Positions 43,954 to 57,106 of a stretch of DNA of 64,000 nucleotides are shown here, piece by piece; position 1 is the stretch's first letter; the number at the start of each line of letters is the position of its first letter. The notes below the pieces were generated by a model that made no database searches, had not been told where the DNA came from, and saw only the letters and a list, made by a program, of their open reading frames with translations. Location: contig OX359246.1 of NCBI GenBank assembly GCA_947179485.1, positions 23,746,001 through 23,810,000 of the forward strand, read 5' to 3'. The position numbers were made by a program, and so were the translations under genes. Source of the DNA: Allacma fusca. Lineage: Eukaryota; Arthropoda; Collembola; Symphypleona; Sminthuridae.

Positions 43954-45041
43954 ATTGTTAGTCAATTACTTTAAAATATCAGCTATTAATTTATGCGCTC
44001 TTTGATACGGACATGATCATTTTAATACAGTAACTTTAGCTCCACAAATATTCCATTAGTTAATACTGCCTCAATATTACTGTCTTCAAAACTGATATAA
44101 TACGATTCCTTCTGCTGGAAAAATCCAAAGATCAAGCATAAGGTAAATCCAGGTTAAAAATGTGGATTTTTGGGCCCTTGACGATATTTTCGATTCGAGT
44201 AGTGACCTTAGTAGGGCGGAGCTTCGGAACCCTTATGTTTACATGGGATCCGAATCAGAAACGCTTACGTCAAGCTAATTCCAATTGCGCTCAATTAATT
44301 TGGCGGGCTAATATTGCATTCTGCCACCTCTATTACATTCTGGCAGTTCAAAGAGCAGTGAGCGTACAATTCTCCAAAACTACTCCCCAGATGATGAGAA
44401 AGTCCACGCAAATTATGGTTGGTTTTTTAATCACACCTATCATAATTCAATGGTTGACATTTGTAAACCGGAAGCAAGTCTGTGCCATGCTAAATGATAT
44501 CATCACTTACTTTGAAGGATTTGAAAGTAAGTAACCACTTAATCTAAAGAAACGTCGCTTTTGAAGGTAAAATCCATGAATTTATAAAATTAACCAATTT
44601 TTAGGAAAAAACGTTCAGGATCGGTTTGCTAAGCAGTCATTACTGACAGATACACCTGGGATCTTTCTCATCAGTCTAGTATCCGCAACTTACAACTGCT
44701 GTTGCATGTCCCTCATTGTTGGTGTGATAATTCCTCAGTACGATTTATTCCTTTCGTCCATGTTCCAAGAGAAAATTGCTCTTGTTATATCGATCTCAGC
44801 AGCCAACCATGCTTACTTCCTCGTATGCATGTGTACTAACTTGGTCATTAACGGAGTCATTGCTATATCCTCGTTAATGCATTTAAATTTTGCATTGAGT
44901 GCTATCAGGTAATGTGTGTTATTTTTTTGAACATTTTCAGGATAGATAATTTTTTTTAATAGGCGGAAAAAATTTTATTGTACAATTAGCCGAAGGAAAA
45001 TATCAAACGAAGATTTTTTGCGGGATTACGAATGTCTCGGC

Positions 45042-46560
45042 CAGTGCTGCCCGCCAGGCTACCTAGTCAAGTCTAGTCTAGTCTTTAATGTTTATAGCCG
45101 CAACTAGTCAAGTCTAGTCAAGTCACCTGTATGTTTAATTATCAATAGTCAAGTCTAGTCCTAGTCTTGATTCTGCAGCTGGTTCCCTAGTCAAGTCTAG
45201 TCAGTTCCCCTAGTCACAGTGTGTTTTTCCTTCATTTTGATTTGCAAAATACGAAAAATATAATCGTTTTAAAACATGAGCTTCGTTGAGTTCAAAATTT
45301 TCAGATTTTAGCAAATACATCTATCAAAAAACCAGTTCGTGTCTGCGTTGATGCGTAATTGCATCAAACGACGTAAAGATGTGAAACAACAATTGTCAGT
45401 ATATAAATTAGTTAGTTAACCGCAAGTTCGGAATCATATTTTTCCAAGAAAATAGGGCTTTATAACAATATATGGGCAAATTTTTTAAATCTAATATATA
45501 GGGATTTATCAGTGGGATATATGTTATGCGAAAATTCCACTGGGACGCACCAGGGGAAATACCCGGTGCAAGTTGTTGAATTTGTAGTAGGCTGTACAGA
45601 CGGGTCGAATTTTTGTAAATTTCCCTGGAAGAACATTTCTGAATATCCTGTTGAAACAAAGGTCAGTGATTTTGAAAATACCTGTTGACAACTAAAATGT
45701 TCCTAGAAGACTCTTTATTCCTGTCAAATAAAGTCAAACATTCCAAAAATTCCTGTTGTCTTACCTAATTTTCCTGAAACACACCAAAAAATTGAAAATC
45801 CCTATCAAGGGATTTTCATTTCAAAGGCCAACAAATTAGAATATCCTTGTCCTCAAAAAGGAATCCCTTCACTTGTGATTTTCCCTGCCAGAATAATTTT
45901 TGCCCTGGGAAGAATGATCTGTTCTAATATAATGATAATACATAACAATGTTAAAGGGCACGTTAGAAAGATTGGTTCTTTGGTTTGAGGAGGGGTTTTG
46001 GTTTAAAGAAAGAAGTACCAGGTATGTAATTTTCATTTTAGTTGCAATTTGAAAAGTATTAATAACAAAATTGTTTTGCAAAAAATCAATTCTTTTAACT
46101 ATAGAAAGTAATATGGAAAATGTATCCTAGCTATCGTTGTGATCAATTGCACTGTTAAGGAATAAATTGTAACATGATCCTTAACACTTTACGTACCTAG
46201 TAGAAAATTTTATGTTTTGTTCTTTCGAAACAAAGCCATATACTTAAGCATACCAAACGGTACTGACGATGATCATTTCGTGGACACTGGAATTTCACGC
46301 TGGATTTCTAGCTTCGATTTTCAGCTACATAATTAGCCTGAAGTAATTGTGACTTGACTAGCATTTCAATGAAGTCATGCAAGTCAAGTCTAGTCAAGTC
46401 CTGTGTTTTGGCGATTCGCCCTAGTCTATTCTAGTCAAGTCACGTAATAGTAACAGAAGGCCTAGTCAAGTCAAGTATATTCTTTTACGTCCTTTTTGCC
46501 TCCTAGTCTAGTCAAGTCTAGACTTTCCTAGTCAAGTCTGACTAGACTAGGGCAGCAGTG
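45042..46560. mobile_element. hAT-type element F1, CTAGTCAAGTC family
   Basis: Ends CAGTGCTGCCCGCC and GGGCAGCAGTG; perfect 8-bp duplication GTCTCGGC (45034-45041, 46561-46568). Long arrays of CTAGTCAAGTCTAGTC lie inside both ends. No transposase frame. It sits inside receptor exon 3. Confidence 0.95.
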
Positions 46561-46589
46561 GTCTCGGCCTTGTGACGATAAATTTGAAC

Positions 46590-48300
46590 CACTGCTGCCC
46601 TAGTCTAGTCAGACTTGACTAGGAAAGTTTAGACTTGACTAGACTAGGAGGCAAAAAGGGCGTAAAAGAATAGACTTGACTTGACTAGGAGGCAAAAAGG
46701 GCGTAACAGAATAGACTTGACTTGACTAGGCCTGCTGTTACTATTATGTGACTTGACTAGAATAGACTAGGGCGACTCGCCAAAACACAGGACTTGACTG
46801 GACTTGACTTGCACGGCTTCATGGAAATGCTAGTCAAGTCACAATTACTTGAGGCTCCCTTATGTCGCTGAAAATCAAAGCTAGAAAGCCACCGTGAAAT
46901 TCCAGTGTACACGAAATGATCATCGTCAGTACCATTTGCTATGATTAAGTATATGGCTTCGTTTCGAAAGAACAAAACAAAAAATTTTCTACTAGATACG
47001 TAAAGTGTTTAGGAACATATTACAATTTATTCCTTAACAGTGCAATTTATCATAACGATAGCTAGGATACATTTCCCAAATTACTTTCTATAGTTGAAAG
47101 AATTAATTTTTTGAAAAACATTTTTGTATTAATACTTTCAAATTGCAACTAAAATGAAAATGACATACCTGGTACTTCTTTCTTTAAACCAAAACCCCTC
47201 CCCAAACCAAAGAACCAATCTTTCTAACGTGCCCTTTAACATTGTTTTTTATTATCATTACATTAGAAGAGATCATTCTTCCCAGGGCAAACATTATTCT
47301 GGCAGGGAAAATCACCAAGGAAAGGGATTCCTTTTTGAGGACAAGGATAGTCAAATTTGTTGGCCTTTGAAATGAAAATCCCTTGACAGGGATTTTCAAT
47401 TTTTTGGCGTGTTTCAGGAAAATTAGGTTAGAAAATAGGAATTTCTAGATTGTTTGACTTTATTTGACAGGAATATAACGTCTTCTAGGGACATTTTTGT
47501 TGTCAACAGGTATTTTGAAAATCGCTGACCTTTGTTTCAGAAGGATATTCAGAAATGTTCTTCCAGAGAAATTTACAAAAATTCGACCCCTGGGCACAGC
47601 CTACTACAAATTGCACTACTTGCACCGGGTATTTCCCGTGGTGCGTCCCAGTGAAAATTTCGTATAATATACCAGAAAATATCCCACTGATAAATCCCTA
47701 TATATTAGATAAAAAAGTTTACCCATAAATTGTTATAAAGCCCTATTTTCTTAGAAAAATTTGATTCCGAACTTGCGATTAAAGTTGCAAAAACTAACCA
47801 ATTTATTAAATTGACAATTGTTGATAGTGCAAAAATCTTACCGATCATTATTTTTGTATTGATGTAAACTACACGGTGTTTCACATCCTTACATCGTTTG
47901 ATGCAAATAAACACGAACTGGTTTTTTGATAGAGGTACTTGCTAAAATCTGAAAATTTTGACTGTACGATGCTCAAATTTTAAAAAATAATATTTTTCAT
48001 ATTTTGTGAATCAAAATGAAGGAATTTTTAGAAAAATACACTGACTAGGGGAATTGACTAGACTTGACTAGGGAATCAACTGCAGAATCAAGACTAGGAC
48101 TAGACTTGACTAGGGAATCAACTGCAGAATCAAGACTAGGACTAGACTTGACTAGGGAATCAACTGCAGAATCAAGACTAGGACTAGACTTGACTATTGC
48201 TAATTAAAAGTACAGCTGACTTGACTAGACTTCACTAGTTGCGGCTCTAAACTTTAAAGACTAGACTAGACTTGACTAGGTAGGTTGGCGGGCAGCACTG
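46590..48300. mobile_element. hAT-type element F2, inverted sibling of F1
   Basis: Ends CACTGCTGCCC and GGGCAGCACTG; perfect 8-bp duplication ATTTGAAC (46582-46589, 48301-48308). Same family as F1 in the opposite orientation; interiors align in inverse (for example GCCAGAATAATTTTTGCCC near 45888 against its complement near 47290). It has a threefold repeat of AGGGAATCAACTGCAGAATC at 48070-48180. Confidence 0.95.
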
Positions 48301-48666
48301 ATTTGAACGCTGTGTATCAGAGGGTGATGACGTCACATCATAACGTGCATTCTGAGCTTGTACTTTACCATCTTGGGGAATGATACAACTTTCAGAGCTT
48401 TTATGTTCTCAACTGCGGCCTGCATCTTGCTTTACCTCACCTTTGGATTCACATTTATGGCAAAGTTGTATGAATTATCTAAAACGTTTTTGGAATCCAG
48501 ATGGATTGAAGTACAAGGAAAGATAATGACCAGAGAATTTCGGAAACTCCGACCCTTGAAGTACCGAGTGGGGAGTTATTACTTTGTGGATAGAATGATG
48601 GTTCTAACAATGCTGGAAACTATTTTGACATCTCTCGCAAGTCTTTTAGTTGCGCATGAAAAGTGA

Positions 48667-49359
48667 GAACTAAATTGAAAGAATTATCCCGGACTTGAAC
48701 AATATCTGTATCGAATACTTCAACTGCATAAATAGCCCTTGTGTATTGAAGTGCTGGTAAATTTAATGTTTTATGTAATGGTAGTTAATTGTCATAAAAC
48801 TTTGTAGTAGTTGTACATTTGATTTAAACAGATTATAAATATTTAATTTGTAAATACATTGTTAAACTAAGGGACTGGACTATCGTTGGGCCACTATTGG
48901 CAATTACAATCAAACGTTGCCATGTTAGATTTAAGGTCAACTAGAATGTCTCCAATGAAATTTTGTTCAACCGAATACACACGGTAGTTGAGCTCGGTGA
49001 TGACAGTTGACAATTTGTGGCATTGCCTTTGTATGGGAATACATTACAAAAGTTCATGAATGGATTTGACAGCATGGTTTTTATCTGCCGGCATCCGGTT
49101 TGCTATTTCCACATGCAACTCGTTGGCCTTTTAAAAAGTACCGTTTTCACACCTTTAAAAGCACAGGTTACGAAATCCAGATGGTAATTTTAAAACTTAG
49201 CCAACGAATTATGTATGTTGACGTAGATGTAAGGACAGTTATCCAAATGTAATAATACATGAGAGCTGCTGAAGGGACAATGAATCATAATTAGGGAGAT
49301 AAAGGGACATCACAGGTGGCGCTATGAAACGTTACGCGTTTCTCCAATATAGTTAAAAC
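48667..49359. other. 3' flank of chemoreceptor copy 2
   Basis: Homologous to 35148-35800 of unit 1. It contains the empty site of pogo MITE C near 48703. No gene seen. Confidence 0.5.
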
Positions 49360-50194
49360 TAGTGCTGTCCATGGGAACGGAAATTTGGTACACATTCCTG
49401 TTCCCGTACCTATACCCATTTTGGAACATATGGAATTATCCCGTTCCCATAAAAATGGGCACCAATCTAAAGTTCCTGGACCCGTTCCTGTTCCCAAAAG
49501 TACTTCAAGACCAGCAGAGAAATGAAAGCACAACTTGCACACACATGTATATGACTCAATTTATGCATCGCTTTAAAGAACCAAATATCAAATATATAAT
49601 TACATCTCTCAGTTTCTTTAACCCATTGGAAATGTTAGTACACTTCAGATCTGTGTTGAATTGTCCCTTTATTTTCCTCATTGTCAGTTTCGCTCTGTAA
49701 TACTTATCGCATCATAGCTGTTGCTTGAACTTTGGTCTCCCATAATATTACAAATGAATTTAATTTATATTTTCATCGTATATGAAATTAGCTATGACAA
49801 GTAGAATCTTCCTTATGATTTTGCTAAGCTAATAAGGAAAACAACACTCTGGCGTTTTCTTAGGTCTGATTTTGGGTTTAATTTCCAGAGAATTTCATTC
49901 TTGTCACGTGGTTCAGTGCATTTGAAATAAATGCATGCCAAAGGGTGACTTATACGGTATGCTGTGATGTACTTTTAAAATTCTATTTTGTGTGTGAGGT
50001 ATTTTTATTTTATCAACTTCATGTGAATAACCAGGTAGGTACACGTTTTGTTCCTGTTCCCAAACCCGCTTTTGTTCCCATATTCCCAAACGTTCTCAAA
50101 GCGTTTTGGTTACAAAATTTGGGTTTCCTTACGCACCCATTCCTGTTCCCGTTCCCAAATACCTGGTTGTATCCTGTTCCCATGGGCAGCACTA
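49360..50194. mobile_element. hAT-type element E, unit 2 copy
   Basis: Ends TAGTGCTGTCC and GGGCAGCACTA with perfect 8-bp duplication GTTAAAAC. It is the allele of 35801-37443 without the LTR, which places the LTR insertion after the duplication. Confidence 0.93.
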
Positions 50195-50352
50195 GTTAAA
50201 ACCATTTGTGTTCCATGTATTTCTGTTTCACTTGAAGGTCTTTCAGCAGTAGGGATAGGGGAAACTGTATGCGCTATGGATAGCGAAACCACGTGTGCTG
50301 GTACAGCCTCAGAGTAGCTGCAATGATAATGGCTTCAATGTCTTTTCCAACT

Positions 50353-50920
50353 CACAAGCAAAGTCTTCCGATGTGACCTTCAGAATTGAATGAAAATTGG
50401 TGGAATTGTAGGCACTACTAATAGTGTTCACACAAACCAAAAAGTTGATGCCATCTCCTCACGGTTCGGGCAGTAGGACATCTGAAAGTTTATTTACATT
50501 ATTTTTAGGTTGTGAAAGTGAAAAAAGTATATTTATGTGAAACAAATTATAGCCGAATTGAATAAAATAATTCCGATAATGTTGAGAATTGGCTTATTTC
50601 TGCTCAAATTGTGTAAACTTAAAGGCGGGACTAGAGCATTTTTATGTGTGAACATATTTCGAGCATGTGTGAACATTGGTTTGGATTTTGTTCGAGTTGC
50701 GAAAATGGATTTTTCTTATGGGATTTAACATGAAAAAATTCAATCGAGGAAGGGTCCCCCTGTCAAACTTTATAAAAAAAACAAACTTTCAGATGTCCTA
50801 CTGCCCGAACCCAGAGGATATGGCATCAACTTTTTGGTTTGTGTGAACACTATTAGTAGTGCCTACAATTCCACCAATTTTCATTTAATTCTGAAGGTCA
50901 CATCGGAAGACTTTGCTTGT
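50353..50920. mobile_element. foldback element with arms of about 135 bp
   Basis: The left arm starts ACAAGCAAAGTCTTCCGATG and the right arm ends with its inverse, CTTTGCTTGT near 50920; the arms match over about 135 bp (also AGGCACTACTAATAGTG and its inverse). Unit 1 has the uninterrupted sequence CCAACTCAGTTGG. The target duplication is not clear (at most one or two bases). The interior is AT-rich and non-coding. Confidence 0.82.
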
Positions 50921-52814
50921 CAGTTGTTTGAGTGTAAATTTCGAAGGACCAGCACTACCCGTTGCAGTGCCCTTAGACTTTTCTCTTACTTTCCCTTACT
51001 TTCAACGACTCAAGTATCTACTGATGGTAGCCTTTGCTACCAGTGTGAATACAAAGTACAAGAGCTATAGTACGAATGTACTATTATTCAAAATAACATT
51101 GTAAGCTTTATTGTGGCTATGTTCGCACATTTACACCAAAGAGCATAATGACAGTTCCTTCAGAATTCGTACCATCTCACATTACACAACATTCCCTCAA
51201 TATTTTCTTTACATTCTACCAATACAATCACATAAACAATTAGCTACAGTAACATTCAATAGAAATCAACATGCGTTGCTTCAGGGACTCTCCAGGAAAC
51301 CATAGAGTGCAATTATTAAACAATCACATTTTATCCAGTGAAATTCTTGTTTTATCGCCAGAAATGACATTTTTGATTTGTTCCATGGGATTTCGTTGAC
51401 TCATAATTTTTTATTTTGCATACTTTTTGTACCATGATCGACCAATTGTATCTGGTCTGGTCCAAGTGTTGGATCAGACTGGACCAGACCAATAACGGAC
51501 CATTATAAATGGTACGGACCAGACCATTGGCATCTCATCATAGAGATCGCCACCGTACTTCTTCTTGCTTCACTTTTTCTAGTCGTCACATGTGCTGCGG
51601 TTGGATCGTGACTGGTTCTGCGAGAATGTCCGAATTAGGAGGCACTGATTCCATAGTTAACTAAGCTGGAACAATATTTTTATAATGTGGAATCGGACCT
51701 GTATTTAAACTCCAGGGTGCCGACATGTAGAGTCACACTGGAATCCGATATGCCATGACCAAACTGTTCCCATTTAATTACCGGAAAGTACCACTCTACA
51801 TTTACTGTGTGAAGGAAAAAAGTGTGACGGCTGCAGAGACGCTACCCGCCATTTATGTGTGGCGTAGATTCTAGAATTGTCACCTCCAATATACTAAAAC
51901 GATGTAATCGGTCATTTTTTAGCAAACATTTTGTACAGTAATTATTTATCGACATTTAATGACGATATATCAATGGCATGGGATAGATCGGTTCCCTTAC
52001 GTAGTATCACAAAAATTATTTAATGGACATTCCCCCTAACGTTCAGAAACAAAAGCTCAAAACGAATGTAATTGAGGGAAACGCTTTACATGTGCAGTGT
52101 TGCATTGGAATGTATTGGAAGTACTGACGTTTTTGTGCGAATGTTCATGGTCTGATTAAATCACAGTCTTCAGATACTTATCCGTAGTATTTTATTTTGT
52201 TCTTTCTAAATAAATCTCCAAAGAATTTAAAAATTGTTCATTCCAAAAACCTTTTCGCCCGGCGATCTTGGGAAATGATACAGCCTTGAGAGCTTACATA
52301 TATGCTCTCAGTTGCGGCCTGCATCTTATTTTACCTCATCTTTGGATTCGCATTTATGGCAAACCTGTTTGCATTGTCTAAAACGTTAATGGAATCAAGA
52401 CAGATCGAAGTGAAAGGGAAGTTAATGGCTAAACAATTTCGAATGTTCAAGCCTTTAAAGTTTGAGTGGGCAGGGGATTTCCCAGCAAGCACCAGATATC
52501 ACGAAGATTTCGCATTAATTTCTTATGATTCTTGAATTCGATAACGCACAAACGAAAGAATGGAGCCATCTTAACGATATCGTACGAACGAAAACTTTGC
52601 GATCAGTTTCTTAAATTTGTCTCAAGTAAGTCTAATTTACGAAATGCCTGTTTTCCTCGGCGGAATTTCCTAAAAAGTGACTTGGGATTGCAGCGCTTAA
52701 GCGGATGACAATGTAGTTAGTGACTTGCATGCGGTTATGCCGACCACATCTTTTAGATCCGTTCTCAGAAGATCAAGAAAGGTAAGATTTCATTAATTTC
52801 AAGTTAATTTAACA

Positions 52815-54833
52815 ATGTATCCACAATATAAATCTTATTCTGAAAGACACACACGAAGAAAAAAGAGTCAGGAGGTACAAAATCAATTAGTCGCTTTAAA
52901 TCAAGAAACCAATATTAACATTGGTATTAATGTGAGATCAAAGTGCTTGCAACAACCTGTGCTACATCCAGCATCAACAAGCAACCAAAGTGTAGAAAAC
53001 ATTGTTACAAATTCTAACGAAAATAATTCAAATTTTTCTTCCCCATTAATACTACCAGAATTACTTCCGCTAGAATATAATTGTGAGTCATCCAGCGATG
53101 AAGATGTTTACAACGCTGAATCCTTTAAGGAATTTTTAAGCAGTTGGGTTCTTCGACATAAAATACCGACTGTAGCCGTCTCAGAAATTTTGAAGCACCT
53201 AAGGCTTTACCCTGGATTTGAAAATTTGCCAAGCGACTATCGAACCGTAATGAAAACTCCGAGGTCAACAGACATTCAAATTATAGCTCCTGGTCTATAT
53301 TGTCACTTCGGGTTAAAAACTCAGCTATTGCATCTTTTGCAGTCAAGTTCGCTGGAGGAAAAACATGTTCTTCGGAAAGGCATCCAACTCCAGTTTAATA
53401 TTGACGGAATTCCTTTATTTAAAAGTTCCTCACAACAGTTTTGGCCTATTCTTGGCTACGTCAAAGCTTTTACTTACCCTGTTTTTGTCATCGGTATGTA
53501 TTCCGGAAAAGCAAAACCAGAAGATATACGACAGTATTTGGAACCCTTTGTAATGGAGCTGAAGGAGCTCATGGAAAGTGGGTTAATATTTCAAGACTTT
53601 CAATTCAGAGTTTTAATTAATTGTTTTACATGTGATGCCCCAGCAAGAGCATACATTTTGTCCACCAAGGGACATGCGGGTTACAAGTGTTGCACTAAAT
53701 GTGAGATACCTGGTGAGTACAAAGAACATAGAGTTGTTCTTTGCGGCACTGGATACACCCCAAGAACCGATGCAAGCTTCCGAAACAGAGCAGACGAAGA
53801 CCATCACACAGGAATTTCCCCACTAGTTGATTTAAAGTTTGATGTAATTAAATCTTTCCCATTCGAGTTTATGCATTTGGTTTGTCTAGGGGTAACTCGC
53901 AAACTTTTAAATTTATGGACACGTAGCAGGCCGTCAAAATTTAAAATAAGCCATCAACAGCAGGAGTTACTTTCCCTACAACTGACTAAACTCTCTGCAT
54001 TTACACCAAAGGAATTTTCCAGGAAGCCTCGGGGAATCAATGAATTGGACCGCTGGAAAGCAAGTGAATTTAGATTTTTTGTTCTCTACGCTGGTCCTGT
54101 GGTACTGGAAAATGTCTTGGAAGAAAGCGTTTATAAACATTTTCTATGTATGCATGTCGCAATACGAATACTTTGCTGTAAAATTTTGTACAAACAATTG
54201 AACGCTTATGCAAAATCTTTATTGGAATATTTTGTTAACGAATTTAAAGAAATATATGGAAGCAGCAACATGTCATACAATGTCCACGGCCTGGAGCATT
54301 TAGCAGATGATTCCAATCATTTGGGGCCGCTGGACGATTTTAGTGGTTTCAGGTTCGAGAATTACTTGGGTTATCTGAAGTCGCTTCTAAAGAATCCCAA
54401 TTATCCAATCCAACAGGTTCACAGAAGATTAGCAGAAAATCGAGGAAGACAGCCCGCAAAACCAGTAAATCACAAGAGACGATGCAGCTTTCATCCGCTT
54501 CCGAGAGGCATAACAAACCCTCAATTTTCAAATTATTATTTAACAACTTTTGAGCTAAATTCATCTGTTGGAAATAATGTTTGCATAATGCAAAATGCGA
54601 CAATAATTGTCATAAAGTGCTTCGCTACGTTGCAAAAGAGGGAAGTAGTTGTTGGACGTAAATACATTGATTGTGAACCTTTTTATAGTCACCCGTGTGA
54701 TTCCACCAAAATAAGCGTATTTAAAGCATGCATTCTTGGCCCAGAATATTTTTGGAATTGTGACGATATTTTAACCAAATGTATTGCTTTACCATATAAA
54801 GATAACTTTGTTATTTTTCCAGCGTTCTTATAA
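52815..54833 (+). CDS. CACTA/EnSpm (Tnp2-like) transposase
   Basis: A single 672-residue frame without introns or stops. Catalytic-type motifs in order: FNIDGIPLFKSS with the first Asp (about residue 196), CFTCDAPARAYI with the second Asp (about 275), a zinc-knuckle-like GHAGYKCCTKCE insertion, FPFEFMHLVCLGV, a WKASEFRFFVLYAGPVVL block, YNVHGLEHL, and FRFENYLGYLK with the likely third acidic residue. This set is shared by the animal transposases related to plant Tnp2. The enzyme cuts at the CCCAGC termini. The N terminus is low-complexity (Asn/Ser rich). It starts at the first ATG after the subterminal region. Confidence 0.85.
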   Translation: MYPQYKSYSERHTRRKKSQEVQNQLVALNQETNINIGINVRSKCLQQPVLHPASTSNQSVENIVTNSNENNSNFSSPLILPELLPLEYNCESSSDEDVYNAESFKEFLSSWVLRHKIPTVAVSEILKHLRLYPGFENLPSDYRTVMKTPRSTDIQIIAPGLYCHFGLKTQLLHLLQSSSLEEKHVLRKGIQLQFNIDGIPLFKSSSQQFWPILGYVKAFTYPVFVIGMYSGKAKPEDIRQYLEPFVMELKELMESGLIFQDFQFRVLINCFTCDAPARAYILSTKGHAGYKCCTKCEIPGEYKEHRVVLCGTGYTPRTDASFRNRADEDHHTGISPLVDLKFDVIKSFPFEFMHLVCLGVTRKLLNLWTRSRPSKFKISHQQQELLSLQLTKLSAFTPKEFSRKPRGINELDRWKASEFRFFVLYAGPVVLENVLEESVYKHFLCMHVAIRILCCKILYKQLNAYAKSLLEYFVNEFKEIYGSSNMSYNVHGLEHLADDSNHLGPLDDFSGFRFENYLGYLKSLLKNPNYPIQQVHRRLAENRGRQPAKPVNHKRRCSFHPLPRGITNPQFSNYYLTTFELNSSVGNNVCIMQNATIIVIKCFATLQKREVVVGRKYIDCEPFYSHPCDSTKISVFKACILGPEYFWNCDDILTKCIALPYKDNFVIFPAFL

Positions 54834-54841
54834 AACTAGCT

Positions 54842-57106
54842 ATGTCCAGTTTATCTGTCCCGTTTGGCGTTGTACATTTCTTGGATACTAATGAGGTCGA
54901 AGTTATGCCCATGAATTGGGCGTATACACAAAATGATAGTCTTCGCTGCTACTGGCCAAATATAAAGAATGTTGCAAAAATTCTCTTGGCAGTTAAGAAA
55001 CAGCAGCATCCAGTGAAATCATTGTGGTCCAACCACCCGATTCGAATTTTCCATGAGTATGGTTAGTGGCTTTTATTGTTTAAATTACAATTATATTAAC
55101 TCTCCCCATTACGACAAGACCCACGAATCCATAATCTTTATGTGATATTTGCACGCCCCTTAAAGAATCCTTTTATTCCTTTAATTTAAATTTATTCCTG
55201 CAAACTTTGTTAATTGTGGAAATTTGAATCAAATTTTTTACTGTTAATCTCTAAATAATCCTAAATTTTTGGTTTTATAAAACTGGATTTCTTTGCTTGC
55301 TTCAGATGTAATCTTGATATTCTTGACTAATATGTTTATAGATCATTTTATTAGGTCAAAATTTCATTATTAGATAATAATTTATGGTCTGTGTGTTACT
55401 ATGTCCAGTTTAAATAATGGACATAGTAAGAACTTTCAAACGGCGAGTTTAGTTAACACAAAAAACATGAAGGGTCATTGAAATATTATATGTGGCGTAG
55501 AACATTCTATTGTCAGGTTTAGTTTTAATTTTTATATTTTACCCGCAGGCACATTTGAAGAAGCATCATCACACGTGGAGTATTTTGAAAATCATTCCGA
55601 TTTCAGCGAGGCCGAAATTAATCAAGACATTTTACCGACATTTAAGTCTCGTTCAGGACGAGCAATTAAAAGAACGCGTATTGATTTCAATATTGCGTCG
55701 ACTGTACAAGCCCAAAAAGTTCAAAAATCAACAAATTCGGTTCCAGCCTTTCCAGACGTTGCCAGCACCTCCAACCTGGTACACCCTGAGAGTCCCGACA
55801 TTTTATTTCCAAACACATCTGACAGTGCATCTAATATTGGATCTGTCAAAAATTCGTGCGTTGATTCTTTTGATGATCAGTCATCAACGTGTCATTTTTA
55901 CAAATGGATGTTCAGAAAAATGGGAGGACTTTTGGACGAAATTTTCAGGTTAAAACTTGTAAACAGAAGCAAATTTTTATAATGATACTCTGAATTATTT
56001 CAGGATCTAGATTAATTTTTCCTAAAAATTAGCTTCTTAAAATATCTTAAAAGAACATAAATCACTAAGCCTTCTCAAGTACACCATATTTTGCTCAATA
56101 TTTAGAATTTAAGGAGGCTCCATTATTTCCGTGGTCCAATTAATTTTTTATGTAACAAGCTGCTGCTGCATTTTGAACCACTACGAAACGAGGAACTCCA
56201 AAGTGACTTACTCTAAATACGGATTTTCGTTATTGTGACACTGTATATATTTATATATTTTAATGAATATTTTAAGGTTTTGAGGCTATGTGCATTTGGA
56301 ATTTTGCAACAATTCAAGCTAACCAAAATGCTTTGATCCGTATGATGGAATCGTTGGTACATAATGCAGCTGCCAATACAATTTGCCCGGGAGCTCTTCA
56401 GCCAACACCAAATTTTGGGTTTCCTTTTACTACCAGAGATAAACTTTTGGAATTTAACTCTAAACTTGTGACTGATAATTCTTTTAAAGCAGCTTGTGTA
56501 TGTGTTTTAATTCATTCAAATATGTTCTATTTCACAATGTTTTGAAGAAAATAATCTCAATAAGACAAGTGTTATGTTTTGGGGTTTAGATTGTTTATTT
56601 AGGCAGCATAGGAGGTTGTGATCTTACAACTACCGTGTACGAAGTCCTCAAGAAAGTTTTAACATATGAACTGGCCTACACTTACAATTTTTCTGGAACA
56701 AATGGCAAGAATTGCTTTGCGTCCTTGAATTTGGTCGATTTGATATTTGGTAATTTCAAATAGCTCATGGGTGACGGGATCAAAGGTCCAGTAGTATCTT
56801 AGATAAAAATCAAAATGATCCACATGCATGAACCATTACAATCGCATTTGGGACAATTTGATCTTAATGAGAATAGTATGCGGATCATTTTGCTTTCAAT
56901 ATAAAATGCATTTGAACCGCTTTGCCTCTTCACCCACGATATATTTGAATGGAATAATTATATGTTTTCATACATGCAACACAATTATTACTGGCTTTAT
57001 TTTAACTAAGCAATAATTTTTTCATTAACTATTAGATGTTGTAAAAATAAATCCAAGAACGGCCACGGAGACCATGACAGCAGTAAGGAAGAAAATTCAA
57101 ACCTGA
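54842..57106 (+). CDS. DUF4806-type second protein of the CACTA element, spliced
   Basis: Exons are supported near 54842-55061, 55549-55948, 56283-56503, 56603-56754 and 57036-57106. The N-terminal part has a VVHFLDTNEVEVMPMNW...CYWP pattern typical of accessory proteins in these elements. The middle is Ser-rich and acidic. The C-terminal exons give FPFTTRDKLLEFN and SIGGCDLTTTVYEVLKKVL...NGKNCFASLNLVDLIF, the DUF4806 signature. It starts eight bases after the transposase stop. Phase between the second and third exons is not fully resolved. The TGA at 57104 lies where the family usually has a Trp, and the frame stays open for a further 23 codons, so it may be a recent nonsense change. Function is unknown; perhaps a DNA-binding partner. 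Confidence 0.65.

Larger units (their letters stand above)
44160..48666 (+). pseudogene. chemoreceptor-like gene, copy 2, exon 3 split by two hATs
   Basis: Exon 1 (44160-44526) is intact and gives the best N-terminal sequence of the family: LTIFSIRVVTLVGRSFGTL, then hydrophobic spans near IAFCHLYYILAV and IMVGFLITPIIIQWLTF. Exon 2 (44605-44908) is intact. Exon 3 begins at 44990 and is cut at 45041, resumes for 13 bases at 46569-46581, and resumes again at 48309-48666. Besides the insertions, the final part lacks about 20 bases compared with copy 1 (near 48330). The gene cannot encode a full receptor. Its lesions are completely different from those of copy 1. Confidence 0.7.
39751..52057 (+). 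repeat. segmental duplication unit 2
   Basis: Begins ATCATTCCCTTTATCTTCG directly after the end of unit 1 and ends at ACAAAAGCTC, the same terminal sequence as unit 1. It carries receptor copy 2 and private insertions (hAT at 43080, two hATs at 45042-48300, a foldback at 50353). Confidence 0.85.

Noticed and set aside
48050-48200. CRISPR-like regular repeats (AGGGAATCAACTGCAG)
   Set aside because: Direct tandem copies without distinct spacers inside a hAT element of a eukaryotic genome.
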